Assembly (NCBI GenBank): GCA_018261615.1
Contig: JAGTSE010000035.1
Coordinates: forward strand, 1-44,012
DNA length: 44,012 bases
Origin: Pseudomonadota bacterium
Lineage (GTDB): Bacteria > Pseudomonadota > Gammaproteobacteria > Enterobacterales > Enterobacteriaceae
Direction: 5' to 3'
The notes under the pieces are model-generated. The model worked only from the letters and a program-made list of their open reading frames with translations. It was not told the DNA's origin and made no database searches. Made by a program: the position numbers and the translations under genes. This document shows positions 34,448 through 42,415 of the stretch, one piece after another. The first letter of the stretch is position 1; the number at the start of each line of letters is the position of its first letter.

Positions 34448-34454
34448 AACGCAA
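34442..34454 (+). promoter_or_regulatory. Ada box of the ada-alkB promoter
   Basis: AATTAAAACGCAA (34442-34454) matches the E. coli ada operator AATTAAAGCGCAA with one change, and the following AGATTG is the same. It lies 66 bases before the ada ATG and overlaps the apbE stop codon (34445-34447). Methylated Ada would bind here to switch on ada-alkB. Confidence 0.8.
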
Positions 34455-34519
34455 GATTGCGGGTGTCGGGTTCTGCGCGAGCGTGCACAGTAGGGCTAAG
34501 CTTAAATAAGGGGCCTGAT

Positions 34520-35578
34520 ATGAACGAGACTTTACTTGATGAACAGCGCTGGCAGGCGGTGCTGGCGCGCAACCCGCAGGCTGATGGTCAGTTTGTTTTT
34601 GCGGTACTGACCACAGGCATATTCTGTCGCCCGTCCTGTCGCGCGCGCCACGCCCTGCGTCAGAATGTGCGTTTTTTCCCCGATGCCGATAGCGCTGTTG
34701 CTGCTGGTTTTCGCCCATGCAAACGTTGCCAGCCCGATAAAGCGCATCCGCAACAGCAGCGGCTGGATAAAGTGGCTACCGCTTGTCGATTGCTGGAACA
34801 GGATACGACTGTCACCCTCGATCAACTGGCGGCCAGTGTAGGCATCAGCCCGTATCATTTTCATCGTCTGTTTAAATCCGTGACCGGGATGACTCCGAAA
34901 GCCTGGCAACAAGCCTTCCGCGCCCGGCGTCTGCGCAACACGCTGGCAGAGAGCGACACGGTGACCGATGCTGTACTGGCAGCGGGGTTCCCCGACAGTA
35001 GCAGTTACTATCGCCAGGCGGATGCCGCGCTGGGAATGACGGCACGTCAGTTTCGCCGTGGTGGTGACGATGCTGATATTCGTTACGCCCTGAGCGACTG
35101 TTCGCTGGGGCGCTGCCTGGTGGCCGAGAGCGAACGGGGCATCTGCGCCATTTTACTGGCTGACAGCGATGAACAATTGTTGGCAGAATTGAATACGATT
35201 TTTCCTCATGCCCGAAATGTGCAGGGCGATGAGGCGATGCTTGCACGGGTCGCGCAAGTGATTCGCCGTCTTGATCGGGCGGATGCGCCATTTACATTGC
35301 CGCTGGATTTGCGCGGCACGGCTTTCCAGCTTCAGGTATGGCAGGCGCTGCGCGAGATCCCCGCAGGCGCAACGATCAGCTATCAGCGTCTTGCGCAGCA
35401 AATTGGCAAACCGGGTGCGGTGAGGGCGGTGGCCAGCGCTTGCGCAGCGAATAAACTGGCGATTATTATCCCTTGCCATCGCGTGGTACGCGGCGATGGC
35501 GCACTCTCCGGTTATCGCTGGGGAATCGTGCGCAAAGCGCAACTGCTGCAACGAGAAGCGAAAAAAGAGGAGGGTTAA
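34520..35578 (+). CDS. ada: Ada: DNA methyltransferase and transcriptional activator
   Basis: Repairs O6-methylguanine and methyl phosphotriesters by suicidal transfer to its own Cys, then activates the adaptive response. Start chosen at ATG 34520 (RBS AAGGGG), giving 352 residues (354 in E. coli); the frame is open 21 codons upstream but without homology. Order: N-Ada zinc domain with Cys36, Cys40, Cys67 and Cys70 (GIFCRPSCRARHAL, FRPCKRCQPDK), where the first Cys accepts phosphotriester methyl; AraC-type DNA-binding region (SPYHFHRLFKSVTGMTPKAW); and the C-terminal methyltransferase with catalytic Cys in IIIPCHRVVRGDG. Its TAA overlaps the alkB ATG. Confidence 0.97.
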   Translation: MNETLLDEQRWQAVLARNPQADGQFVFAVLTTGIFCRPSCRARHALRQNVRFFPDADSAVAAGFRPCKRCQPDKAHPQQQRLDKVATACRLLEQDTTVTLDQLAASVGISPYHFHRLFKSVTGMTPKAWQQAFRARRLRNTLAESDTVTDAVLAAGFPDSSSYYRQADAALGMTARQFRRGGDDADIRYALSDCSLGRCLVAESERGICAILLADSDEQLLAELNTIFPHARNVQGDEAMLARVAQVIRRLDRADAPFTLPLDLRGTAFQLQVWQALREIPAGATISYQRLAQQIGKPGAVRAVASACAANKLAIIIPCHRVVRGDGALSGYRWGIVRKAQLLQREAKKEEG

Positions 35579-36228
35579 TGCTTGATCTGTTTGCCGATGA
35601 AGAACCCTGGCAGGAGCAGCTGGCTCCAGGCGCGGTGGTGCTCCGCCGTTTTGCGCTGCCACATGTGGCAGCGCTGATGCGTGGCATTGCCCTGGTGGTC
35701 AGCCAGTCACCGCTGCGCCATATGATCACGCCGGGTGGATATACCATGTCCGTGGCAATGACCAATTGCGGTGGGCTAGGCTGGACGACTAATCAGCACG
35801 GTTATCTCTACGCGCCTGTCGATCCGCAAACGACTCAACCGTGGCCGGAAATGCCAGCTGTGTTCACGGCGTTATGTCATAAAGCCAGTATCGCGGCGGG
35901 TTACCCTGAGTTTCGCCCGGATGCCTGCTTGATTAACCGTTACGCACCAGGGGCGAAGTTATCGCTGCATCAGGATAAAGACGAACCTGATTTGCGCGCG
36001 CCGATTGTCTCTGTCTCGCTGGGCTTACCAGCTATTTTCCAGTTTGGTGGGCTGAAGCGTAGCGATCCACTGCAACGATTGATGCTGGAACATGGCGATA
36101 TTGTTGTGTGGGGCGGTGAATCACGGCTCTTTTATCATGGCATAGCGCCGCTGAAAGCGGGCTATCATCCGGTGACCGGAGAGTGTCGTTACAACCTGAC
36201 TTTCCGCCAGGCTGGCAACAGCGAATAA
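35578..36228 (+). CDS. alkB: DNA oxidative demethylase AlkB
   Basis: Fe(II)/2-oxoglutarate dioxygenase that removes 1-methyladenine and 3-methylcytosine from DNA and RNA. Start at ATG 35578 overlapping the ada stop (TAATG), 216 residues exactly like E. coli; an upstream extension lies inside ada. Iron ligands are the His and Asp of LSLHQDKDEPD and the His of LFYHGIAPLKAG; the 2-oxoglutarate Arg is in CRYNLTFRQAG. The nucleotide-recognition lid is in PGGYTMSVAMTNCG and GWTTNQHGYLY. Co-transcribed with ada under the Ada box. Confidence 0.98.
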   Translation: MLDLFADEEPWQEQLAPGAVVLRRFALPHVAALMRGIALVVSQSPLRHMITPGGYTMSVAMTNCGGLGWTTNQHGYLYAPVDPQTTQPWPEMPAVFTALCHKASIAAGYPEFRPDACLINRYAPGAKLSLHQDKDEPDLRAPIVSVSLGLPAIFQFGGLKRSDPLQRLMLEHGDIVVWGGESRLFYHGIAPLKAGYHPVTGECRYNLTFRQAGNSE

Positions 36229-36302
36229 AAATAAGAATTATTCTTGATGTAAAGCAGTGGCCGTTTAAACTGCTGGCTGTTTTTGTTGACCGGGCCGTTG
36301 TT

Positions 36303-36470
36303 ATGGAACTCCTTCTCCTTGCCTGACGGCAGTATCGCTGGCCATTCGTGGCGGTACTGGTGCTCACCCTTGCCAGCGCCGCATTGGGTATCGGGCTGAT
36401 CGCTTTTATTAACCAGCGTCTGATCGAAACCGTCGATATGTCATTGACCGTGCTGCCGGAAGCACTGTCT
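36303..36470 (+). pseudogene. yojI: yojI remnant (N-terminal stub with stop codon)
   Basis: From ATG 36303 the frame reads MELLLLA, then TGA (36324-36326) at the position of a Trp codon in YojI, then RQYRWPFVAVLVLTLASAAL and GIGLIAFINQRLIETVD and SLTVLPE. This matches the first 50 residues or so of E. coli YojI, the ABC exporter that pumps out microcin J25 with TolC. After LPE the similarity ends; the remaining roughly 500 codons (membrane domain and ATPase) are gone. Its place between alkB and mqo is the normal yojI position. Both a nonsense mutation and a large deletion make it non-functional. Confidence 0.82.
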
Positions 36471-36603
36471 GAGCAATGCGTCTGGATATTCGCTCCTTTT
36501 TTCGCCAAACACACCACCGTTTATTATTTTTTACAAAAGCTGCCGCTATGCTTAAGGCTATTCGGCCCCGGTTTCAGGGCGCTTAGCATTCAGGGAACGG
36601 CCA
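36471..36603 (+). other. mgtE upstream region
   Basis: A junction between the yojI stub and mgtE. It is AT-rich at 36520-36535 and must hold the mgtE promoter and leader, but no clear -35/-10 pair is visible. No magnesium riboswitch structure was recognised, and the 133 bases are short for one. A GGGAACGG stretch precedes the mgtE ATG. Confidence 0.45.
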
Positions 36604-38040
36604 ATGTCATTAAGCAAAAAAAACAGCGTCAAACTGCGCGACGAGGAGCGTGCGCGCCTGATTTGGTTGCTGATCACCCATAAACCACTTACTGCCTCGC
36701 TACTCGGACAACTCACCCTCGCCGAGCAGGTTGACAGCGCCGCGCTGGAGCAGGATCTGGCGGAGGTTAACACGCTGGTCTCCCATTTGCCGCCGCCGGA
36801 TCTCGCCGATACGCTGGAGGCTTTGCCAGTGGATGAACGGCACGCATTATGGCGGTTGGTGAGCGATGATAAACGCGGCAAAGTGCTGCTTGAAGCGTCG
36901 GAAAATGTCTGGGATGACCTGATCGATGAGATGAGCGATCGCGCACTGCTCGATGCGCTGCAAACGCTGGATATCGACGATCAAATCTGGTTGGTGCAGC
37001 ATCTGCCGCGTAACCTGACCGGACGCTTAATGGCGACGTTACCGCGTGCAGAGCGTAACCGCATGCGGGAAGTGATGCGCTACGGCAAAAATTGTGTCGG
37101 TGCGATCATGGAGTTCGAGGTGATCACCGTGCGCTCTGAAGTGACGCTGGCGGCGGTTCAGCGCTATCTGCGACGGCTCGGCAAAATGCCGGACAACACC
37201 GACAAACTGTTTGTTATCGGTCGCGATAACCGACTGATGGGTGAACTGGCGTTGCAAACCATTTTGCTCAATGCCGCCGGAAGTCGGGTCAGCGAAGTGA
37301 TGGATGAGGATCCGGTGACTTTCTCTCCGGAAGAGGACGCGGAAAAAGTGGCGCGAACCTTCGAGCGTGACAACCTGCTTAGTGCGGCAGTGGTCGATGA
37401 TAACGGAATGTTGATGGGCCGTCTGACCATTGATGAGATCGTCAATGTGGTCTATGAAGAGACCGACAATGATTTGCGCCAGATGGGCGGTTTGAGCGCC
37501 GAAGAAGACGTGTTTGCTCCAGTAAGTAAAGCGGTAAAAACCCGCTGGGCGTGGCTGGCTATCAACTTATGTACGGCGTTTATCGCCTCGCGCGTGATCG
37601 ACGGTTTTGAACACACCATTTCGCAACTGGTGGCGCTGGCGTCGCTGATGCCGATTGTCGCCGGGATTGGCGGCAATACCGGCAACCAAACTATTACCAT
37701 GATTGTACGTGCGCTGGCGCTACAAAACATTCAACCGGGCAACCTTGCTTTCCTGATTATACGTGAACTTGGCGTCGCGTTGATTAACGGCCTGGTGTGG
37801 GGCGGCATTATGGGCTGCATCACATGGTGGTTGTACGACGATGCGGCGCTGGGCGGCGTCATGACGCTGGCGATGATGCTGAACTTGCTGATGGCGGCGT
37901 TGATGGGAGTGTTGATCCCGATGATCATGACCCGACTGGGACGCGACCCGGCGGTTGGCTCCAGCGTGATGATTACCGCGATCACGGATACTGGCGGCTT
38001 CTTTATTTTCCTTGGGCTGGCGACGCTGTTTTTGCTGTAA
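36604..38040 (+). CDS. mgtE: Magnesium transporter MgtE
   Basis: Mg2+-gated inner-membrane Mg2+ channel/transporter. 478 residues with the full family layout: N domain of repeated short helices (LVSHLPPPDLADTLEALP), two CBS domains (VITVRSEVTLAAVQRYLRR to 280 or so, with FVIGRDNRLMGELA and VVDDNGMLMGRLTIDEIVNVV), a plug helix, and five membrane segments from about residue 315. Pore residues lie in PIVAGIGGNTGNQ and in the last helix GSSVMITAITDTGGFFIF, with the conserved Asp. E. coli K-12 has no mgtE at this place. It sits between the yojI stub and a broken SulP gene, suggesting acquisition or local rearrangement. Confidence 0.96.
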   Translation: MSLSKKNSVKLRDEERARLIWLLITHKPLTASLLGQLTLAEQVDSAALEQDLAEVNTLVSHLPPPDLADTLEALPVDERHALWRLVSDDKRGKVLLEASENVWDDLIDEMSDRALLDALQTLDIDDQIWLVQHLPRNLTGRLMATLPRAERNRMREVMRYGKNCVGAIMEFEVITVRSEVTLAAVQRYLRRLGKMPDNTDKLFVIGRDNRLMGELALQTILLNAAGSRVSEVMDEDPVTFSPEEDAEKVARTFERDNLLSAAVVDDNGMLMGRLTIDEIVNVVYEETDNDLRQMGGLSAEEDVFAPVSKAVKTRWAWLAINLCTAFIASRVIDGFEHTISQLVALASLMPIVAGIGGNTGNQTITMIVRALALQNIQPGNLAFLIIRELGVALINGLVWGGIMGCITWWLYDDAALGGVMTLAMMLNLLMAALMGVLIPMIMTRLGRDPAVGSSVMITAITDTGGFFIFLGLATLFLL

Positions 38041-38046
38041 CTTTTG

Positions 38047-38385
38047 CTGCCTTACGCCACTTCGGCGGCGTAAGCATCAGCGTGATCGACACCACCGCAT
38101 GAGGAATAAACACATCAGTCGTGCCATACCCGTCAGGCTGAAGAAAATTTGAATCGCCCCCGCCAGTAAAACTGCCGGAAGAATGTATTCCAGGTCGTGT
38201 TGGTTAACCTTGATATCGATAACCAGAGCGACTGACCCCGCTGCCGCCGTTACCATAGCCGGGCATTCCTCAAAAAAGCATGCTCAGGCACAACACGACC
38301 AAGGCAATCAGGCTCACTTTCGGCTCGACACCAGCAATCATCGGGAAAGGGATCCCTTTCGGCATCAGCGCGTTTGGCAAAGCGC
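38047..38385 (-). pseudogene. Degraded SulP-family anion transporter fragment
   Basis: On the minus strand, joined frames read PFPMIAGVEPKVSLIALVVL then CLSMLF, a TGA stop, then GMPGMVTAAAGSVALVI, DLEYILPAVLLAGAIQIFFS and LTGMARLM, and after another shift FIPHAVVSITLML. This is the N-terminal membrane region of SulP (SLC26-like) transporters, whose usual pattern is IAGVxPxVGLY, GxxGMISAATGA, GLxYLLAATLLxGVLQ and LMRFIPxxV. At least one stop and two frameshifts are present, and the C-terminal part with the STAS domain is missing. It is tail-to-tail with mgtE. I can name the family but not the substrate. Confidence 0.7.
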
Positions 38386-38481
38386 AAAAGAATAACAGAT
38401 TTTAACCGTTGTGGGTCAACAATAAGTGTTAAATCTAATCTTGAAAATCAACTTATTAGTAACATTTATACAATGAATATT

Positions 38482-38497
38482 TAATGTTTAAACATTA
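38482..38497. promoter_or_regulatory. 16-base perfect palindrome upstream of mqo
   Basis: TAATGTTTAAACATTA is its own reverse complement and lies about 100 bases before the mqo ATG in very AT-rich DNA. A second imperfect repeat, GAGGGT at 38529-38534 and ACCCTC at 38545-38550, lies closer to the gene. The surrounding 38386-38594 region must carry the mqo promoter; E. coli mqo is ArcA-repressed, and GTTAA-type half sites occur here, but I cannot fix a regulator. Confidence 0.45.
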
Positions 38498-38594
38498 TTT
38501 AAATCTCGCTTCTTAAGTGCTACGTTAGGAGGGTTAACTACTTTACCCTCAATAAATGCGAATAAAACAGCACTAAAAGTAAGGCATTAATACC

Positions 38595-40250
38595 ATGAAA
38601 AAAATGACTGCCAGGCTGTTTTCGATGGCTGTCGGGCTAAATGCTGTCTCAAAGGCAGCGAAAGCGTCCGCATCGAAAGAGCAGGAAACAGATGTGCTTT
38701 TAATCGGTGGTGGGATTATGAGTGCCACATTGGGTACCTGGCTTCAGGATCTCGAACCCGACTGGTCGATTACGATGGTGGAACGGCTGGATGCCCTGGC
38801 AGAAGAGAGCTCAAACGGCTGGAATAACGCCGGTACGGGCCATGCTGCTTTAATGGAACTGAACTACACGCCGCGCGCGGCTGACGGCAGCGTCAGCATA
38901 AAAAAAGCGATTGAAATCAACGAAGCGTTCCGCATATCTCGCCAGTTCTGGGCTCATCAGGTCAAAACTGGTGTGCTGCGCGAACCGCGTTCATTTATCA
39001 ACACCGTACCGCATATGAGCCTCGTCTGGGGCGATGACAATGTGAACTTTCTGCGTGCCCGTTACAAAGCATTGCAGCAGTGTTCACTGTTCCGCGGTAT
39101 GCGCTATTCCGAAGACCCCGAGCAGATCAAACAGTGGGCGCCGCTGGTGATGGAAGGGCGCGATGCGAAGCAAAAAATCGCTGCTACTCGTACCGAGATT
39201 GGTACCGACGTTAACTTCGGTGAACTGACGCGTCAGATGATTGGTTCATTACAGAAAAAAGAGAACTTCTCTTTGCAACTGAGCACGGAAGTTCGCAGCC
39301 TAAAACGCAATGCCGATAATAGCTGGAGCGTGGCGCTCAGCAACCTGCAAGGCGGCGGCGAGCGCGTGGTAAAAGCGAAATTTATCTTTATTGGCGCAGG
39401 CGGCGCGGCGCTGAAATTGTTGCAGGAATCCGGTATTCCAGAAGCGGCAGACTATGCCGGTTTCCCGGTTGGCGGCCAGTTCCTGGTGGCGGAGAACCCG
39501 GATGTAGTCAATCACCATCTGGCAAAAGTCTACGGTCAGGCGACCGTTGGCGCACCGCCGATGTCGGTTCCGCATATTGATACCCGCATTATTGATGGTA
39601 AACGTGTGCTGTTGTTCGGACCGTTCGCGACCTTCTCGACACGTTTCCTGAAGAACGGTTCTCTGTGGGATCTGCTGCGTTCGACCAACTCATCCAATAT
39701 TCTGCCGATGCTGACGGTGGGGATGACCAACTTCAGCCTGGTAAAATATCTGGTCAGCCAGGTACTGCAAAACGAAGATGACCGCTTCGACGCGCTGCGG
39801 GAATACTATCCGCTGGCGATGAAAGAGGACTGGCGTCTGTGGCAGGCGGGCCAGCGTGTACAGATCATCAAACGTGAAGCCGGGAAGGGCGGTGTACTGC
39901 GCCTCGGCACTGAAGTGGTGAGTGATAAAGAAGGTACCATTGCTGCGCTTCTGGGAGCCTCGCCGGGTGCGTCTACTGCGGCGCCGATTATGCTTAAACT
40001 GATGGAAAAAGTGTTTACTGAACGCTTTGCTTCCACAGCCTGGCAGGCGAAGTTGAAAGAGATCATCCCCTCTTTTGGTATGCAACTTAACGGCAATATT
40101 GAAGCCGCCGATGCAGAGCTGCGCTACACCAGCGAGATCCTTGGGTTGAAATGCGACGAGTCTCTGGTGGCAGATGCCACGCCACCGGTGCAGAGGCCAA
40201 CGACCCAGCCGCACAACGACGGCGAGACGGTTGCGGATATTGCGCTGTAA
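38595..40250 (+). CDS. mqo: Malate:quinone oxidoreductase Mqo
   Basis: Membrane-associated FAD enzyme oxidising malate to oxaloacetate and reducing quinone, parallel to malate dehydrogenase. 551 residues (548 in E. coli). The N-terminal 30 residues are signal-like (MKKMTARLFSMAVGLNAVS), as in E. coli. The FAD motif is TDVLLIGGGIMSATLGTWL; further conserved are SNGWNNAGTGHAALMELNYT, FINTVPHMSLVWG, ATRTEIGTDVNFGELTRQ, FIGAGGAALKLLQESGIPE, FPVGGQFLV and GTIAALLGASPGASTAAPIM. Pro/Gln-rich tail ending VADIAL. Single-gene unit with a terminator directly after it. In E. coli eco and the nap/ccm genes follow; here tRNA-Pro is next. Confidence 0.97.
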   Translation: MKKMTARLFSMAVGLNAVSKAAKASASKEQETDVLLIGGGIMSATLGTWLQDLEPDWSITMVERLDALAEESSNGWNNAGTGHAALMELNYTPRAADGSVSIKKAIEINEAFRISRQFWAHQVKTGVLREPRSFINTVPHMSLVWGDDNVNFLRARYKALQQCSLFRGMRYSEDPEQIKQWAPLVMEGRDAKQKIAATRTEIGTDVNFGELTRQMIGSLQKKENFSLQLSTEVRSLKRNADNSWSVALSNLQGGGERVVKAKFIFIGAGGAALKLLQESGIPEAADYAGFPVGGQFLVAENPDVVNHHLAKVYGQATVGAPPMSVPHIDTRIIDGKRVLLFGPFATFSTRFLKNGSLWDLLRSTNSSNILPMLTVGMTNFSLVKYLVSQVLQNEDDRFDALREYYPLAMKEDWRLWQAGQRVQIIKREAGKGGVLRLGTEVVSDKEGTIAALLGASPGASTAAPIMLKLMEKVFTERFASTAWQAKLKEIIPSFGMQLNGNIEAADAELRYTSEILGLKCDESLVADATPPVQRPTTQPHNDGETVADIAL

Positions 40251-40270
40251 TTGCCTTTCCCGAAAAAATA

Positions 40271-40301
40271 AAACCGTAACGGATGCGTTGCGGTTTTTTT
40301 T
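40271..40301 (+). terminator. mqo terminator
   Basis: AAACCGTAACG (40271-40281) pairs with CGTTGCGGTTT (40286-40296, one U-G pair), loop GATG, followed by T residues to 40301. It starts 20 bases after the stop. Confidence 0.88.
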
Positions 40302-40450
40302 ACCTGCCAGTTGGTGAATGCCCAACATTTGGCAAAACTGCGCTTATAGATACCATGGGTTACGGTAACGTAATCAATTGCACCGTGGTCGATGCGCGGT
40401 GATGTAAAACGTCAGGGGGGTTTACCTTCATTTTACCTTGAGCAAATCCC

Positions 40451-40482
40451 AAAAAAACCAACCGCAATGGGTTGGTTTTTTT
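40451..40482 (-). terminator. Terminator of the tRNA-Pro transcript
   Basis: CCAACC at 40458-40463 pairs with GGTTGG at 40470-40475. It is flanked by seven A on the left and seven T on the right, so it works in both directions; on the minus strand it ends the tRNA transcript 10 bases after CCA. Between it and the mqo terminator (40302-40450) I see no gene. Confidence 0.85.
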
Positions 40483-40491
40483 GGGAGAATT

Positions 40492-40568
40492 TGGTCGGCA
40501 CGAGAGGATTTGAACCTCCGACCCCTGACACCCCATGACAGTGCGCTACCAGGCTGCGCTACGTGCCG
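40492..40568 (-). tRNA. proL: tRNA-Pro (anticodon GGG)
   Basis: 77 bases on the minus strand including encoded CCA (40492-40494). The acceptor stem starts CGGCACG and closes with CGTGCCG; the D loop has AGCCTGGTAGC; the T loop has GGTTCAAATCC. The anticodon loop reads ATGGGGT, with U33 and anticodon GGG, reading CCC/CCU Pro codons. It differs from E. coli proL in the anticodon stem, where a C-G pair has become U-A (CTGTC/GTCAG), a compensated change. In E. coli proL also neighbours yejM. Confidence 0.96.
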
Positions 40569-40582
40569 ACACGTTGGCGCTA

Positions 40583-40610
40583 ATAGTACCCTTTTCGTTG
40601 CTGATTGCAA
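40583..40610 (-). promoter_or_regulatory. tRNA-Pro promoter
   Basis: On the minus strand TTGCAA (40605-40610) and TACTAT (40583-40588) are separated by 16 bases, followed by a GC-rich discriminator (AGCGCC) before the tRNA, typical of stringently controlled stable RNA promoters. Confidence 0.65.
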
Positions 40611-40645
40611 GCCGTGGGGCACCTAAGTGATTCATAATTAATCAA

Positions 40646-42397
40646 TCAGTTAGCAATAAAACGTTTTTCATCCGTTAACACTTGCAGCAACAAACTGAGC
40701 TGCGGTTTCTGATCGCGGATCTTCTCGCCCTGTGCATTCCAGGTATGGTAATTGCCGTTAGGACTCAGTACCAGTGTCATCTCCGGCGTGGTTATCGCCA
40801 GCGTGTCGCCGCCCGCAGCGGTGACCCAATTATGGCGGCGCGGCGCGTTAAACAAATCCTGCCCCTGTGACCAGGCATTGGCAGGCGTGCTGACATGCAG
40901 TAGCCGCTGCATCAGCGTAGTCATCACATCTTTATGATCCGTCAACGTATTGATGCGCTGCGCCGGAGTACCCGGCCAGTGGATGACCAGCGGAACATGC
41001 AGCCTGCTACGCGACCATTCGAAACTATCGTCAGCTTTGCCTTCAGGAACGCCGTGACCAGCGGTGATAATTACCACCGTATCGTCCAGCTTGCCACTCT
41101 CGCGTAGCACATCCAGCACGCGCCCGATTTGCGCATCAACATCTGCTGCCGCGCGGTTGTACTTGCCTGGCTGTGAACTGTCCAGAGATGCTGTGCCATT
41201 CAGCGAAATCCACGAGAACCAGCGGTTATCATCCTGCGAATAATGTTTAAGCCAGTTGATCCACTGCGAGGCGGTTTTCTCGTCACTTTGCGTTTGCGCA
41301 GCTGGCAATGAAAAATCGGAGAGCAGCGCCTGGCGGTAGAGCGGGCTGCTGAAGCCGTCCGAAGAGAACAAGCCAAGCTGATAGCCCTGCTGGTTAAAGG
41401 CAGTGATCAGCGCAGCCGGAATACGCGCCGACAGCACACCGTCCATGTAACCCGGCGAGATGCCGTAGAACAAGCCAAAATAGCCATTGTCGGCGGTGTT
41501 GCCGGAACTCATATGCTGCGTAAAGTTGACGTTCTGCTGCGCAAAGCTGGCCAGTTGCGGCATCTGTTTTTCATAACGCGAATAGTTGAGGCCATCAACG
41601 GTAATCAGCAACACATTCTGACCAGAACCCATATCAGCGTAGCGCAGATCGCTTAAGGGATACTGTACGGAGACAGCTTCAGGGTTGCCTTGTTCCACCA
41701 GTCGGCGCTGATAATCCTGCGCATCCAGCAAACCATGTTTTTCCAGAAAACGGCGCGCGGTCATAGGATAAGAGAGCGGCAGGTTAGCGCGCTGCATGGT
41801 AATCGGGCGATAGAAATTGGCGTCGGCCCAAATATACATCATGTGCGTGGCGATAAAGGCGACAAAGAAAAAGGTGGCCAGCGGCTTGGCATAGTGGCGA
41901 CGGCGCGTCAGGCTGCGCAGCTTCTGCCAGCTCCAGGTGGCGAATAACATCTCAATCAGCAGGATCACAGGCACACTGATAAACATGAGTTGCCAGTCCC
42001 GCGCTATTTCGTTCTGGTCCGGGTTAATCACCAGTTCCCAGACAACGGGATTAAGATGCAGGTGGAAACGGGTAAATACTTCGCTGTCGATCAGCAGCAG
42101 TGTCATGCCCGCCGTCGCAAGGAGCGCGGACAGCACGCGCATCAGGCGCTGCGACATAACAATAAACGTCAGCGGGAAGAGCACAAGCAAGTAGGTGGCG
42201 AACACCAGAAAGCTGAAATGCCCAACCACGCTGAGATAAGAATAGATACGCCCGGAGAGGGTAGTCGGCCAGTCGGCGACAAACAGATAACGGCTACCGA
42301 GAACGATGGACAACAAAATGTTGAACAACGCAAACCAGTGCCCCCAGCTTACCATCTGGGAGACTTTTTCACGGTAGCGCTGACGATTGGTCACCAT
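40646..42397 (-). CDS. yejM: YejM / LapC (PbgA): inner-membrane regulator of LPS synthesis
   Basis: Essential inner-membrane protein (also PbgA, LapC) that senses lipopolysaccharide at the periplasmic face and controls LpxC breakdown by LapB-FtsH. 583 residues (586 in E. coli). Five membrane segments in the first 190 residues (from WGHWFALFNILLSIVLGSRY), a linker with the basic lipid A-binding region around YRPITMQRANLPLSYPMTAR, and a periplasmic domain of alkaline phosphatase/sulfatase fold (NVLLITVDGLNYSRYEKQM, MSSGNTADNGYFGLFYG). The sulfatase catalytic Cys is not kept. Here AGHGVPEG stands where E. coli has AGRGIP. Downstream of yejL in one operon. Confidence 0.97.
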   Translation of the reverse strand: MVTNRQRYREKVSQMVSWGHWFALFNILLSIVLGSRYLFVADWPTTLSGRIYSYLSVVGHFSFLVFATYLLVLFPLTFIVMSQRLMRVLSALLATAGMTLLLIDSEVFTRFHLHLNPVVWELVINPDQNEIARDWQLMFISVPVILLIEMLFATWSWQKLRSLTRRRHYAKPLATFFFVAFIATHMMYIWADANFYRPITMQRANLPLSYPMTARRFLEKHGLLDAQDYQRRLVEQGNPEAVSVQYPLSDLRYADMGSGQNVLLITVDGLNYSRYEKQMPQLASFAQQNVNFTQHMSSGNTADNGYFGLFYGISPGYMDGVLSARIPAALITAFNQQGYQLGLFSSDGFSSPLYRQALLSDFSLPAAQTQSDEKTASQWINWLKHYSQDDNRWFSWISLNGTASLDSSQPGKYNRAAADVDAQIGRVLDVLRESGKLDDTVVIITAGHGVPEGKADDSFEWSRSRLHVPLVIHWPGTPAQRINTLTDHKDVMTTLMQRLLHVSTPANAWSQGQDLFNAPRRHNWVTAAGGDTLAITTPEMTLVLSPNGNYHTWNAQGEKIRDQKPQLSLLLQVLTDEKRFIAN

Positions 42398-42415
42398 AGA
42401 CTGTCGATATTTTCC

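Noticed and set aside
36348..36683. 111-residue plus-strand frame before mgtE
   Set aside because: Its first third is the yojI remnant in its true frame; the rest is the junction and mgtE in a wrong phase. Not a gene of its own.
38183..38395. 70-residue plus-strand frame between mgtE and mqo
   Set aside because: It is the opposite strand of the SulP fragment; no ribosome binding site or similarity.
40355..40402. 15-codon open frame MGYGNVINCTVVDAR
   Set aside because: No ribosome binding site, no neighbour context, too short to support.
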